In this document: one piece after another, positions 31,701-40,396 of the stretch | Layout: each line of letters starts with the position of its first letter | Position numbering within the stretch: the first letter of the stretch is position 1 | NCBI RefSeq assembly: GCF_026914185.1 | Contig: NC_070574.1 | Location: forward strand, 372,001 to 436,000 | Reading direction: 5' to 3' | Source: Puccinia triticina | Taxonomy: Eukaryota > Basidiomycota > Pucciniomycetes > Pucciniales > Pucciniaceae | Length of the DNA stretch: 64,000 bases | Translations under genes and position numbers: made by a program | Notes under the pieces: model-generated | Seen by the model: the letters and a program-made list of their open reading frames with translations, nothing else | Told to the model about the DNA's origin: nothing | The model's database searches: none

Positions 31701-32675
31701 TTTTTCTGCAGAAAGGTAACTTTTTTAGGGTTTGATATTACCGATGAAGGGTTGAAAATGAACAGGAGTAAACTCACGACCATTAATGATTGGCCATTTC
31801 CAACAACTGTCCGGGGACTGCAAAAGTTTTTGGGGTTTACGAATTTCTATAGGCGTTTCATACCGCGTTTTTCAACAGTGGCGGGCCCATTAACTACTTT
31901 GACCCAGGAAAAGTATTCGGATTCCACTCTGCTAAACTCTCCTGATGCGGAGGAATCTTTTGAGGCGCTGAAGGATTTGTTTATTAAGGAACCATTGTTG
32001 CTTCACTTTGACTTTGAGAAAGACAGAATAGTTCATGTCGACAGCTCGGGATACGCAATCGCGGCTGTTTTAAGTCAGCCGAACTCCGAAGGTGACTACT
32101 TGCCGGTCAGTTACTTCTCCAGGAAGCTTTCGGAACGGGAACATTCTTGGAAAGTGTTTGATCTGGAGCTATTGGCAATTGTTTCCGCTTGCCATGAATG
32201 GAGGGCGTGGTTGATGGGAACTCTCAACCCGGTGGTAATGTATTCTGATCACTCTAATCTCCTTTATTTCAAAACGGCTAAGTACTTGTCCCCTAAGCAG
32301 GCTCGATGGGCCTTGTTTTTGGATAACTTCAATATGTTAATTTATCATATTGCTGGTTCTAAAAATCCAGCGGATGGTCCGAGCCGGCGAGAGGACTATT
32401 ATGATGGTAAGGCTTTAAGTAAAGACGCTAATCTGATTGCGAGGCGCATGGTTTCTTGTAATGCGGCTAATGAGGTGGTGTCTGATTCACCGCTTTCTAC
32501 GCATGACTTATTTTTTCAGCGTCCAACGGCTAATTTGTTGGCTTACTTTAGCAGTAATTATACGCCGAAGGATAAAGAGGTTAAAGGCGTACGGTTTGTT
32601 GATAATATTTATTGGCAACAACCGGGTTTTAGTGCCTACTTCTTTACGGACAAGGGTCTTGATTATGTATCATGA
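28701..32675 (+). CDS. Gag-protease-RT-RNase H polyprotein of element C
   Basis: 1,324 codons. The N-terminal 200 residues are Pro/Ser-rich with a coiled-coil-like stretch. The Gag core follows (about 200-410, IYFTGSPRETNNFCF). A cysteine/histidine motif near residue 460 (CIRCGGTFDDAHYQARGC) is a non-standard knuckle. Protease has VDSGAS near 656 and ADVILGNSWL. RT has the intact YIDD box near 961 and the MPFGLANAPATFQ block. RNase H has HVDSSGYAIAAVLSQ near 1111 and YSDHSNL. All catalytic Asp residues seen are present. The frame ends at 32675 soon after RNase H. Confidence 0.95.
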   Translation: MSDNSEFAPVTPIRNSPTFTPTPPPVSTLPIPGPSHQFFSINTPSPIDHNSPAFMTFSPRPIPTTTPQPGVQLPQQGSSQAFDYPGHAEDDITALLSNLRVDNSTKSTLIEAQASSIALLTAQARQDKKAIATLQAETKKIKDIFHDELLKSRSENQQLIAHLRGLLEGSNDALGGRLGRLEVLNTQPISAPARIFIEPPHQSHIYFTGSPRETNNFCFTIRNTFERIGEQFNTEKQKIMWISGYFWSASGRMDGEVPLYTWWRGLLSSNAEALHLPTLRASASMTYVLAELRDVNSFINAIEHTFANHHELEEAESAFYAARQGNRTIEEFNILFNSLLRPLQLDERSKCKSYDKAIDANLVKLALIRGPWTDLIDLGAKQEIAVTVSRNLVAGVSRILDPKGNQPRSANPTQPKPPTHQPQVKVPDGDSMEIDNVSSAMREMEFSYPEFRQECVDRGICIRCGGTFDDAHYQARGCILGREMKMNLSEMLKLWKEWGGAVRQKKSKRSESKWAPENIRQRGSGSSRVKAGQQSTDGSEASSPVEPARPDKGKKRESLSEIDGLPFKKRAPHAEAQTGPSRADAQTDPLLSADVVTMGDMSAGEVFFNTCMSEKMNVAEGKQSHVIKKASVSDNRPFFNGRLLVDRDYVTDVYVLVDSGASASFIDIDFAKKIKIDTLNLATRVQCKSFDGSTAASGEIVSYTKGDVLIPTVCGSFLRSHVTLYLTKLASADVILGNSWLKDSRTFVGGSDSNVVMYECLQEICTLPCNEAKLLTDEFADVFVTEALACLPPHRAQFDCKVNLKKGAVPPFGKMYNLSKPEREELKSYIDDNLAKGFIRVSSSSAVAPIFYVKVEGKANRPCVDYRLLNQMTVRDSYPLPVIAHLLNNLQGCKFLSKIDLKAAFNLLRVAKGHEWKTAFRTPWGLYEYQVMPFGLANAPATFQRFIQHVLCEFLDVCCFVYIDDILIFSKTKEQHLIDLTNILQMLRKFSLKASLHKCEFFCRKVTFLGFDITDEGLKMNRSKLTTINDWPFPTTVRGLQKFLGFTNFYRRFIPRFSTVAGPLTTLTQEKYSDSTLLNSPDAEESFEALKDLFIKEPLLLHFDFEKDRIVHVDSSGYAIAAVLSQPNSEGDYLPVSYFSRKLSEREHSWKVFDLELLAIVSACHEWRAWLMGTLNPVVMYSDHSNLLYFKTAKYLSPKQARWALFLDNFNMLIYHIAGSKNPADGPSRREDYYDGKALSKDANLIARRMVSCNAANEVVSDSPLSTHDLFFQRPTANLLAYFSSNYTPKDKEVKGVRFVDNIYWQQPGFSAYFFTDKGLDYVS

Positions 32676-33978
32676 CTCCCCTTCTGTGGGGCATCCAGGA
32701 GTGGCTAGGACTTTGGCCACCTTGACTCGGACGTTTTCGTGGCCGGGTGTAAAGTCTTCTGTGGTTAAATACGTCGGGAGCTGCGACTCTTGCCAGCGGG
32801 TGAAGGCTAGGCGGATGTCGCCACACGGTAAGCTGGTGTCTATAGTAGCTGATTCTAAACCTTGGAGTGTTATTGGTATGGATATGATCGTCAAGCTGCC
32901 GTTGTCCGGAGGTTTTGATTCTATTTTGGTTGTTGTGGATTTGCTAAGTAAGCTGACACATTTTATTCCATGCAAAGAGGCGGCTTCCTCGGCAGTCTTG
33001 GCGGGTTTGTTCAAAAAGCATATTTTTCGATTGCATGGTTTACCCGACAAGATTGTTTTGGATAGGGGTAGCACTTTTGTTAGTGAATTTTGGAGATCTT
33101 TGATGCGTTTGTTGGGAATTAAGTCGGCCTTGTCGACCGCTTATCATCCGCAAACAGATGGGCAGACGGAGCGGATGAATCAGGTTCTGGAAGATTACCT
33201 CCGTCATTTTTGCTCCTATTACCAAGACAATTGGGATAGGTGTTTGGACATGGCAGAGTTTTTGATTAATAACTCTGACTCGGCAAGTTTGAAGATTTCC
33301 CCATTTTTCTTCACTTACGGTTTCCATCCGCGGTTTAATATTATGACTGAGAATACGGGCCGGAAAAGTTTGGATGATTTCATAGTTGACTTGCAGTTAA
33401 TACAAGAGACGGCAGTGGATTGCTTACGCCAGGCTCGCATCAAACAATCTCTTTACTATAATAAGGGAAAGCGGGACGCGCCGGTTTACAAGGCGGGTGA
33501 TCGAGTATTATTGCTGCAAAAGTTTATACAGTCTTGTTGGATTAACTCTAAATTAGATTACAGATACATCAGTCCTTTTACTGTGGTTAAGATGGTAGGG
33601 CCTAATGCGGTGGAGATTGATTTGGCGGCTGACTACCCAAAGCTTCATCCTGTTTTTAATGTTTCTTTGCTGCTGCGTTATGTGAGTCCGGAAGTGGTAG
33701 CTGGTCGTTTGACTAATTTGGGGGTTAAGGACAAATATTACACTGATAATCAGATCGTGGATTGGTCGAAAATTAAGGGAATTCTGGATGTGCGATCCAC
33801 GGCGAAAGGTAAGTTTGATTACTTGGTTTCGTGGCAGAATTCTACACCTGGGGAAGATACTTGGGTTTCCCAGAATCATATTCCCGTCTCTGCTAACAAA
33901 TTTTTAGATGATTTCCGAAAACTAGCGGAATTAAAGAACGCCAAAGGTAAGAAAAAGGTAAAGAAACTCCCTGTTTAG
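32626..33978 (+). CDS. Integrase with chromodomain of element C
   Basis: Lies in the +1 frame relative to gag-pol; the frame is open from 32437, but the homologous part starts near 32626 (VPTSLRTRVLIMYHDSP). The zinc domain is complete (HDSPSVGHPG...CDSCQRVK). The DDE core has D in VIGMDMIVKLP, D in IVLDRGSTF and E in DGQTERMNQVLEDYL. A GPY/F-type region and a divergent chromodomain (NQIVDWSKIKGI...FDYLVSWQNSTPGEDTW) follow, with a Lys-rich tail. The frame change could be a single-base mutation or a programmed shift, and the former seems likelier as its position after RNase H is unusual. Confidence 0.92.
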   Translation, partial: VLVPTSLRTRVLIMYHDSPSVGHPGVARTLATLTRTFSWPGVKSSVVKYVGSCDSCQRVKARRMSPHGKLVSIVADSKPWSVIGMDMIVKLPLSGGFDSILVVVDLLSKLTHFIPCKEAASSAVLAGLFKKHIFRLHGLPDKIVLDRGSTFVSEFWRSLMRLLGIKSALSTAYHPQTDGQTERMNQVLEDYLRHFCSYYQDNWDRCLDMAEFLINNSDSASLKISPFFFTYGFHPRFNIMTENTGRKSLDDFIVDLQLIQETAVDCLRQARIKQSLYYNKGKRDAPVYKAGDRVLLLQKFIQSCWINSKLDYRYISPFTVVKMVGPNAVEIDLAADYPKLHPVFNVSLLLRYVSPEVVAGRLTNLGVKDKYYTDNQIVDWSKIKGILDVRSTAKGKFDYLVSWQNSTPGEDTWVSQNHIPVSANKFLDDFRKLAELKNAKGKKKVKKLPV

Positions 33979-33999
33979 GGTAGTAGGCAGGTCTTATTT

Positions 34000-34467
34000 T
34001 GTAACGACCCGAGCTGATGAATATAGTTAATTGTTAATCTTGCGTATTGTTATGCGGTGGATTATTAGGCCGCTGGTAAATCGTTGATCAACTCGATCAA
34101 CTTTGCGGGGTTAGTAAGCATAATTTATCCTTCATCATGCGATGACGTATCTTAATCAGCGATGTCGTCATTTGGGACGATCAGGATTTTCCCTATGTTC
34201 TTCTCCTCGTTGTTGTCTTTCTCTCCTTCCTTTTCTTTCTTTCCTTATCGGATTATTCTTTGTTATCATTACTTCATCCTTATAGTTATCCGAGTAATTC
34301 ATTCTCGAGAAAAGCATAAACATCAAAAGCTTATAAATATATCGTGTCAAAGTTATCCGAAACTTAAAAGCATAAAAACTTAGATCTACTATCAAGCATT
34401 TCGGCGAACTATCCTCTTGGATAGTTTCATAGCCACATAGCGAAGTGATAGTAGGCTGGGTCTCACA
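34000..34467 (+). repeat. 3' LTR of element C
   Basis: Same length as the 5' LTR (468 bp), begins TGTAACGACCC and ends GGTCTCACA, followed by AAGGG. It keeps six CpG sites that are CpA in the 5' copy. Confidence 0.95.
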
Positions 34468-35437
34468 AAGGGGCTCTACAGCCTCTTCGACTGGAAGGAT
34501 TCCCTTCCGGTCGAAGGGGCTCTACAGCCTCTTCGACTGGAAGGATTCCCTTCCGGTCGAAGGGGCTCTACAGCCTCTTCAACTGGAAGGATTCCCTTCC
34601 GGTCGAAGGGGCTCTACAGCCTCTTTGACTGGAAGGATTCCCTTCCGGTCGAAGGGGCTCTACAGCCTCTTCGACTGGAAGGATTCCCTTCCGGTCGAAG
34701 GGGCTCTACAGCCTCTTCGACTGGAAGGATTCCCTTCCGGTCGAAGGGGCTCTACAGCCTCTTCGACTGGAAGGATTCCCTTCCGGTCGAAGGGGCTCTA
34801 CAGCCTCTTCGACTGGAAGGAAGGGGCTCTACAGCCTCTTCGACTGGAAGGATTCCCTTTCGGTCGAAGGGGCTCTACAGCCTCTTCGACTGGAAGGATT
34901 CCCTTCCGGTCGAAGGGGCTCTACAGCCTCTTCGACTGGAAGGATTCCCTTCCGGTCGAAGGGGCTCTACAGCCTCTTCGACTGGAAGGATTCCCTTCCG
35001 GTCGAAGGGGCTCTACAGCCTCTTCGACTGGAAGGATTCCCTTCCGGTCGAAGGGGCTCTACAGCCTCTTCGACTGGAAGGATTCCCTTCCGGTCGAAGG
35101 GGCTCTACAGCCTCTTCGACTGGAAGGATTCCCTTCCGGTCGAAGGGGCTCTACAGCCTCTTTGACTGGAAGGATTCCCTTCCGGTCGAAGGGGCTCTAC
35201 AGCCTCTTCGACTGGAAGGATTCCCTTCCGGTCGAAGGGGCTCTACAGCCTCTTCGACTGGAAGGAAGGGGCTCTACAGCCTCTTCGACTGGAAGGATTC
35301 CCTTTCGGTCGAAGGGGCTCTACAGCCTCTTCAACTGGAAGGATTCCCTTCCGGTCAACGGAGCTCTACAGCCTCTTCGACTGGAAGGATTCCCTTCCGG
35401 TCGAAGGGGCTCTACAGCTTCTTTGACCGGAAGTAAA
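34468..35437 (+). repeat. 46-bp minisatellite, block 4
   Basis: About 21 units. Two units share the same internal deletion (near 34810-34825 and 35260-35275) within otherwise identical neighbours, which suggests duplication of a multi-unit block. The 338-codon open frame here is a by-product of the repeat. Confidence 0.95.
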
Positions 35438-35929
35438 TCATTTCAGGCGAAGAGGATCTAAAGCCTCTCTGACTGGAGGGAATCCCTTCTGTCCAAAAGG
35501 GCTGTAAACCCTACCAACTGGAAGGAAGACCTTCCAGTAGAAAAGAATATAAATAGGGCCTCCATTTTCAACAATGGCTTTCTCCCACGCTCCCCCACCT
35601 AGGCACATTAAAGCCACAGGGGAGTGTCAAAGGCAATGGGGGCTTAGGATACTGGTTAGCGGAATTCGCGCCAGCCCTACTGAGTTAAAAATCATGGTTT
35701 TTTTGGTTTTGATGAGGGGAAACCTTTGAACCAAAGTTCCATGAGTTATAGGTTTTAGTGAACTTAGATTTTGATATTACTTGCATTGCGTAGAAATGAG
35801 TAGAAAAAAACCGGGTACGTACGCGGAAAAGGGGGTACGCAAAAACCAGGTACAAACGCGGAAAAACCGGGTACTGTTATAATTAACCCCCTAATTTTAT
35901 TCATATAATTACTCTATTTTTGCCCATAA
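35438..35929. other. Decayed repeat edge and spacer
   Basis: Two or three diverged minisatellite units, then a TATAAATAGGGCC word at about 35546, and short GTAC-containing repeats (AAAACCGGGTAC, 35800-35880). No gene. Confidence 0.3.
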
Positions 35930-36066
35930 TTTTACGCAATAATTATCAATATATCATTGGAACTATCCCTTGTACTTTTGTCCCAGAGGTTTATACTCTT
36001 TTACACTAGTTTTGCAGCACGTGTAGCTAGAAGGTTATAGTCCTTGGCAACACGTAGGCTGACACA
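35930..36066 (+). mobile_element. Fragment of the 5' region of a KDZ element
   Basis: About 120 bp (for example CACGTGTAGCTAGAAGG, ACACGTAGGCTGACAC) match 14110-14242, the region just before the first KDZ coding block. Similarity stops after GCTGACAC, where the minus-strand Harbinger sequence begins. Confidence 0.6.
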
Positions 36067-36688
36067 TGGGCACTGCCCTCCCAACTGGCAAGTAGGTAAA
36101 CAAATTTGAAGTTGAATTTCACTACGGCGAGGAAATTCTGTGCAGTAAACTGTTTGAGGTTGTGGTACGGAGCTTGAAGGTGGACCGGAATGGTGACTGG
36201 GATGAAGACCCCGTCAAGCGCTCCCAAGCATTTTTTGAAAGGCGCGTACTTGGGGTCTTGAAGTCCTTCCGGTGTACCTTTGGGCGGTTTTAAATTGCCA
36301 TATTTTGGGTACAAGGCCCCCAACGCGTCAAGGACATCATGAAAGTACCTGGTTGCAAAAAAAATCCAATTGTTAGCACCCAAGGGGATCCATAGAGCTG
36401 ATAGAAAGTACCTTTGGACAGTATATAAACCACAAAGATACTTGACGGCAGTTTGCCTCATCAAGTTGTTGCTGACAACACCATCAAGGAACATCAATAC
36501 TTGCTCCTCAACGGTGACAGAGCAACCGTTGTGGAACTACTCACGGCGGGGAGATGAGCTTGGAAGGGAATAAAATGCTTGAAGGGCTGCCTTCCGGAAT
36601 AACTCTGGGAGAATGTAACACGAAGAAAAAAGATTTGGCACTTTCTTATCTTTCTTGGTGTTGCTACGTCTGAATACCTTCTGATCAA
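36067..36688 (-). pseudogene. PIF/Harbinger transposase remnant
   Basis: Two minus-strand frames. The larger (36497 down to about 36067) carries GALDGVFIPVTIPVHLQAPY and QNFLAVVKFNFKFVYLLASW, then EGSAH: the first catalytic Asp block (LDG) and the strand before the second Asp of DDE Harbinger nucleases. The second Asp, expected after SAH, is lost at the junction with the KDZ fragment. The upstream frame (36494-36688) holds an N-terminal piece. The last third of the enzyme is missing. Confidence 0.75.
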
Positions 36689-37245
36689 TGAGCTCTTATG
36701 GCGCAGCTCAAAGAGAATTGAGGATTACAAGTTTTCAAGGGGGTTCAATTTCAATTTATCTTCAATTTATCAGTTAAATTATCAATTTCAAATTATCAGT
36801 GTGATGAATGCTAGTAATTTATAATATTACTATCTAATGCAAGCATGGGGAGAAATAGTATCCAAAATGGCCTTCTTTTATAGACAAAAGAACCAATATC
36901 AGACTAGCTTTTAATCTTAGAAGATTTACAACTATGTAATGAAATTGTGGTTACATATGAGCCTTGGCTTTTCTATGATTTTTAGTCTGGAATACTTCTC
37001 AAAGATGTTAAACAATTCTTAGAATTGAATACTAGATTGAAGTGTAAAGAAAATTACTGTAAATCTCTTTCTATACTACTTTTGTATATGTAAGTGGCTA
37101 TTTCAGAAGGATTACATATATTGAGTGTTTCTTATATTTATAGCCAGAAAATACCTTTTTAAAGCGCTTAAATTTATGAGAAAACTATGTAACATCTTTG
37201 TGAAAGTGATATAAAGTATATTTACACCTGTTTATGTTAAAAATG
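36689..37245 (-). other. Non-coding part of the Harbinger element
   Basis: AT-rich. CTATAAAAGAAGGCC on the minus strand near 36885 is a likely TATA box for the transposase. It is similar to 3880-4800. Confidence 0.5.
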
Positions 37246-37542
37246 TTAAGTTTTTTGGCTATTTTGCACGCTGTGCGCGTTGATTGCGCTCACCACACCG
37301 TTCACGAGGAGACCTTGTCGTCGGAATTCTGCCACAAGGGCATCAAAAGTACATAGGAGGTCAAGGGCCGTGACTTCTTGGAATAGCTCTGGCCTTGCTT
37401 CTTCAAGGAGGAATTGAGCTATGGTTGCTTTACCGCCATTGCTGCAATATGCTTTGTTATTGCTTGACTCCCAGAGGAAGAATATGCCAACAAACGTGAT
37501 TTCTGCCCGTACTAGAATGGTCCTCCGGTGGTGGTTGTCCAT
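37246..37542 (-). CDS. Second ORF next to the Harbinger transposase
   Basis: 98 codons, starting MDNHHRRTILVRAEITFVGI. Helix-rich, with KATIAQFLLEEARPELFQ and FDALVAEFRRQGLLVN, as in a helical DNA-binding or Myb/SANT-like partner protein. PIF/Harbinger elements commonly carry such a second gene beside the nuclease, and the orientation and distance fit. No sequence motif proves it. Confidence 0.45.
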   Translation of the reverse strand: MDNHHRRTILVRAEITFVGIFFLWESSNNKAYCSNGGKATIAQFLLEEARPELFQEVTALDLLCTFDALVAEFRRQGLLVNGVVSAINAHSVQNSQKT

Positions 37543-39004
37543 GGTAGTTTTGAAGCGGTTGATCAGTGGTGAGGGGCTGAGGGCTGGTCTTGATGGAGTG
37601 ATTGATTGCTGCTCAGGTTATGTACTGGTATACCTGATGCTATGGTACGCTTTTTAGCACATCAGGGATTGTGAGCTCAGATAAATCAGGAGGGAAAATA
37701 ATCCCCGCAAACCAATATTTTTGGGGGCTTGGAATCCAAGCTCCTAATCCGCGGAAAGCTATGGTACAGGCCCTAATTAATTCCCAAGAATTACATTCCG
37801 ACTCCCGTTGTGCAAAGGAAATGCCAATGCAATTCCTTTGCGCATGCGTTGCGCAAAGGAAATGCCAATGCACTGGCGTTGCGCAACGCCTGGTCAAAGG
37901 AAATGCTGATAGCCTGATGCAGTTCCTTTGCGCATGCCCCCCGTCAATGATGTGCCGACGGCGGACTCTGACGCAAGCCCTGCGCAGGAAGCAATGCCGA
38001 CCGCGGTGTTGACGGCCTCCCGCGTAGAGACATCAGTTCAGCCCCCAAAATTCTTTGGTGGCGTTGGGGAGGTCGCGCCGGCGCAGTTCTTTGCGTCGTC
38101 GCTGTTTGACAGCTCTGTTTATGAAGCTAAGGGTCAAAACCGTAAATTTTATATGTAAATTAAGGCTTTATAGTCCCTTGCACTATAACTGTGCTGAAAT
38201 AAAACACTGGTAATATAATACCAAGCTTGTTACATGGTAATTAGCCACTACAAGGGTTTTTCTCTCTTATGTAAGAGGTAAAGAACTTTATTATTAATAA
38301 CAGGGAGTTTGAGACGTAAAAAATAACTGGTAAGAGCTTAAGCTGATTGGCTGCTTGACAGAGGCTGTAGTCTTACTGCAGTTATTTTTTAAAGAATTTA
38401 CGCTAAAAATTGCTATATAAGGGAATTTGTTGAATTTTAGGGGTAGATTCTAGTATTTGTGACGTGCTAGGTGGAGTTTTATAAGGTTTACACTGCTCTG
38501 GAAGCAGGAGGAGAATATTCACAAGTAACTTGCAGGTTATGGTGGGTGAATAGTCTGGGGGATTAATTTCTGAGGCCCTAAGGGCTCCTTTAAATATTGG
38601 AGGGGACCTTGTACACGCTACACAGTCACTTTTTGGTTACGGGAATTGGCCACAGTTTGGCGTGTTAACTTCCTTGGCTGTGGGCAATTATTTGTACTAT
38701 GTTACTTAACTTCCCTTGCTTTGACACGTGACATTTTATAACCAATTGTCACGTGTAAAAAACTATGTGTGAAAAGTAACATGAATAATACAATGGATAT
38801 TTTCTCACCCGTGCTCTCTTTTCACGGTGTACAGGTAATATCTCTTCTAATATAATTTTATGTATTTTATATTTATGTAACAATTTTTTATGTAAGGGTT
38901 TTTTATTTGCAGCGCTTTGTAGTGTGCTCTCTGTGCTACTCCTTTTATATTATTGTACTACAAGGAGTAGGAATAAAGGGTTACTTCAAGTGGGTAACCC
39001 CCCT
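37543..39004. other. Mixed intergenic DNA
   Basis: A GC-rich part (37800-38160) has repeated TTGCGCAAAGGAAATGCCAATGC phrases and a short open frame (37928-38158, 76 aa, Pro/Ala-rich; no homologue recognised). 38160-39000 is AT-rich, with an inverted ACACGTGACA/TGTCACGTGT pair near 38724-38758. No gene is supported. Confidence 0.3.
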
Positions 39005-40393
39005 CACTGTGAAAAAAACTCGAGAAATTGGTGTCAGTTGACATGCGATGTCTTTGATATTACTTTGATTTGTACAAGGGTTCTTCCCTGTTCCTTCCCT
39101 GTTGAGTCCACGAGTCTTCCAGACTCGCTCAGCATGGCCTGGTGCTAAGCCCACCAGATCTGTGCAGCTCAGTCATTAGTGCTCATGACTGCGCCCCCTA
39201 AGAAGTCCTCAGCTGGGACAAGGGTCAACTATTCCCCCTTGTTGACCACTGTACACAACAGTGGCCCAGGAGGAGTCCCTCCCGGTCGAGAATCACATAC
39301 CACAGTCGACCGGGAGCAGTCCCTCCCGGTCAACAGTCACCTCCAACAGGCAACCGGGAGCGGCCCCTCCCGGTCGAGATCAACATACACATGTTGACCG
39401 GGAGTAGTCCCTCCCGTTTGACATCACCATACACATGTTGACCGGGAGGAGTCCCTCCTGGTCAAGAATTGCATACCACAGTCAAACGGGAGCAGTCCCT
39501 CCCGGTCAACAGTCACCTCCAACAGGCGACTGGGAGCGGCCCCTCCCGGTCGACATCACCATACACAGGTCAACAGGGAGCAGTCCCTCCCGGTCAACAG
39601 TCACCTCCAACAGGCGACCGGGAGCAGCCCCTCCCGGTTGACATCAACATACACATATCGACCGGGAGGAGTCCCTCCCGGAAGACATCAACATTTTGAT
39701 GTCGACCGGGAGGGACTCCTCCCGGTCAACATGTGTATGTTGATGTCGACTGGAAGGGGCCGCACCCGGTCGCCTGTTGGAGGTGACTGTTGACCGGGAG
39801 GGACTGCTCCCGGCCGGCTGTGGTATGCGATTATCGACTGGGAGGGACTCCTCCCGGTCAACATGTGTATGGTGATGTCAACCGGGAGGGACTCCTCCCG
39901 GTCGACATGTGTATGTTGATGTTGACCGGGAGGGGCCGCTCCAGGTCGCCTGTTGGAGGTGACTGTTGACCGGGAGGGACTGCTCCTGGTCGACATGTGT
40001 ATGGTGATGTTGACCGGGAGGGACTCCTCAATTCTCAACCGGGAGGGACTCCTTCCGGTAGACATGTGTATGCTGATGTCGACCGGGAGGGAGTCCTCCA
40101 AGTGCTTGTTTGTCTGGTCCTCTTGACCGGGGAGGAGGGGCTGATGCTGCCTGACAAGCCCAATGGATCCCAGCTGAGCATTTTCCTCAGACACCATGCA
40201 GATCCCAGCTGATCAATTGCCTCAAAGCTCAGCTTGTCTAGTGCACTGTGCCCTACAAGAAGTTGAGCAACTTCCAAATATTCCAGGGTGTCCCAGCCTG
40301 GGATTAGTTTGTATGAACCTGGTTCTAATTGAGTATTGAATTGAGTATGCTGCATGTCAACTGGCAGCGCTTTCTTGAGTTTTTTTCACAGTG
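39005..40393. mobile_element. CACTA-like non-autonomous transposon, 1,389 bp
   Basis: TIRs of 42 bp match at 37 positions and begin CACTGTGAAAAAAACTC. CCT flanks both sides (39002-39004, 40394-40396). A CACT start plus a 3-bp duplication is the signature of CACTA (En/Spm) elements. The interior is a repeat array in two orientations and no transposase. Confidence 0.75.
39260..40110. repeat. Inverted array of hairpin repeats inside the CACTA-like element
   Basis: Core dyads GACCGGGAGGAGTCCCTCCCGGTC (written as two halves, GACCGGGAGG and CCTCCCGGTC) alternate with three spacer types: ACATGTGTATGTTGATGTC, CGCCTGTTGGAGGTGACTG, and CTGTGGTATGCGATT. Left of about 39698 the spacers lie in one orientation and right of it in the other, with partly mirrored order. 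The array is thus an inverted duplication of about 2 x 400 bp. Confidence 0.85.
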
Positions 40394-40396
40394 CCT

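Larger units (their letters stand above)
28189..34467 (+). mobile_element. Nearly intact Ty3 chromovirus C, 6,279 bp
   Basis: Complete element: 468-bp LTRs at both ends, gag-pol, integrase with chromodomain, and a perfect 5-bp target duplication AAGGG (28184-28188 and 34468-34472) within a 46-bp minisatellite unit. The LTRs differ at 9 positions, all transitions. The only obvious lesion in coding sequence is one frame change near 32600-32650, so the element was recently active or may still be supplied in trans. Confidence 0.97.

Noticed and set aside
34445..35461. 338-codon open frame with perfect 46-residue periodicity
   Set aside because: The 46-bp repeat has no stop in this reading, and three units make 46 codons, so an open frame arises by itself. 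There is no promoter, signal or homologue.
38774..39050. Possible two-exon gene starting MDIFSPVLSFHGVQ
   Set aside because: Its reading runs into the CACTA TIR, and neither the introns nor the product look real.
39435..40197. Open frames of 68-169 codons in the inverted array
   Set aside because: Same reason: Pro/Ser-rich translations of a repeated hairpin.
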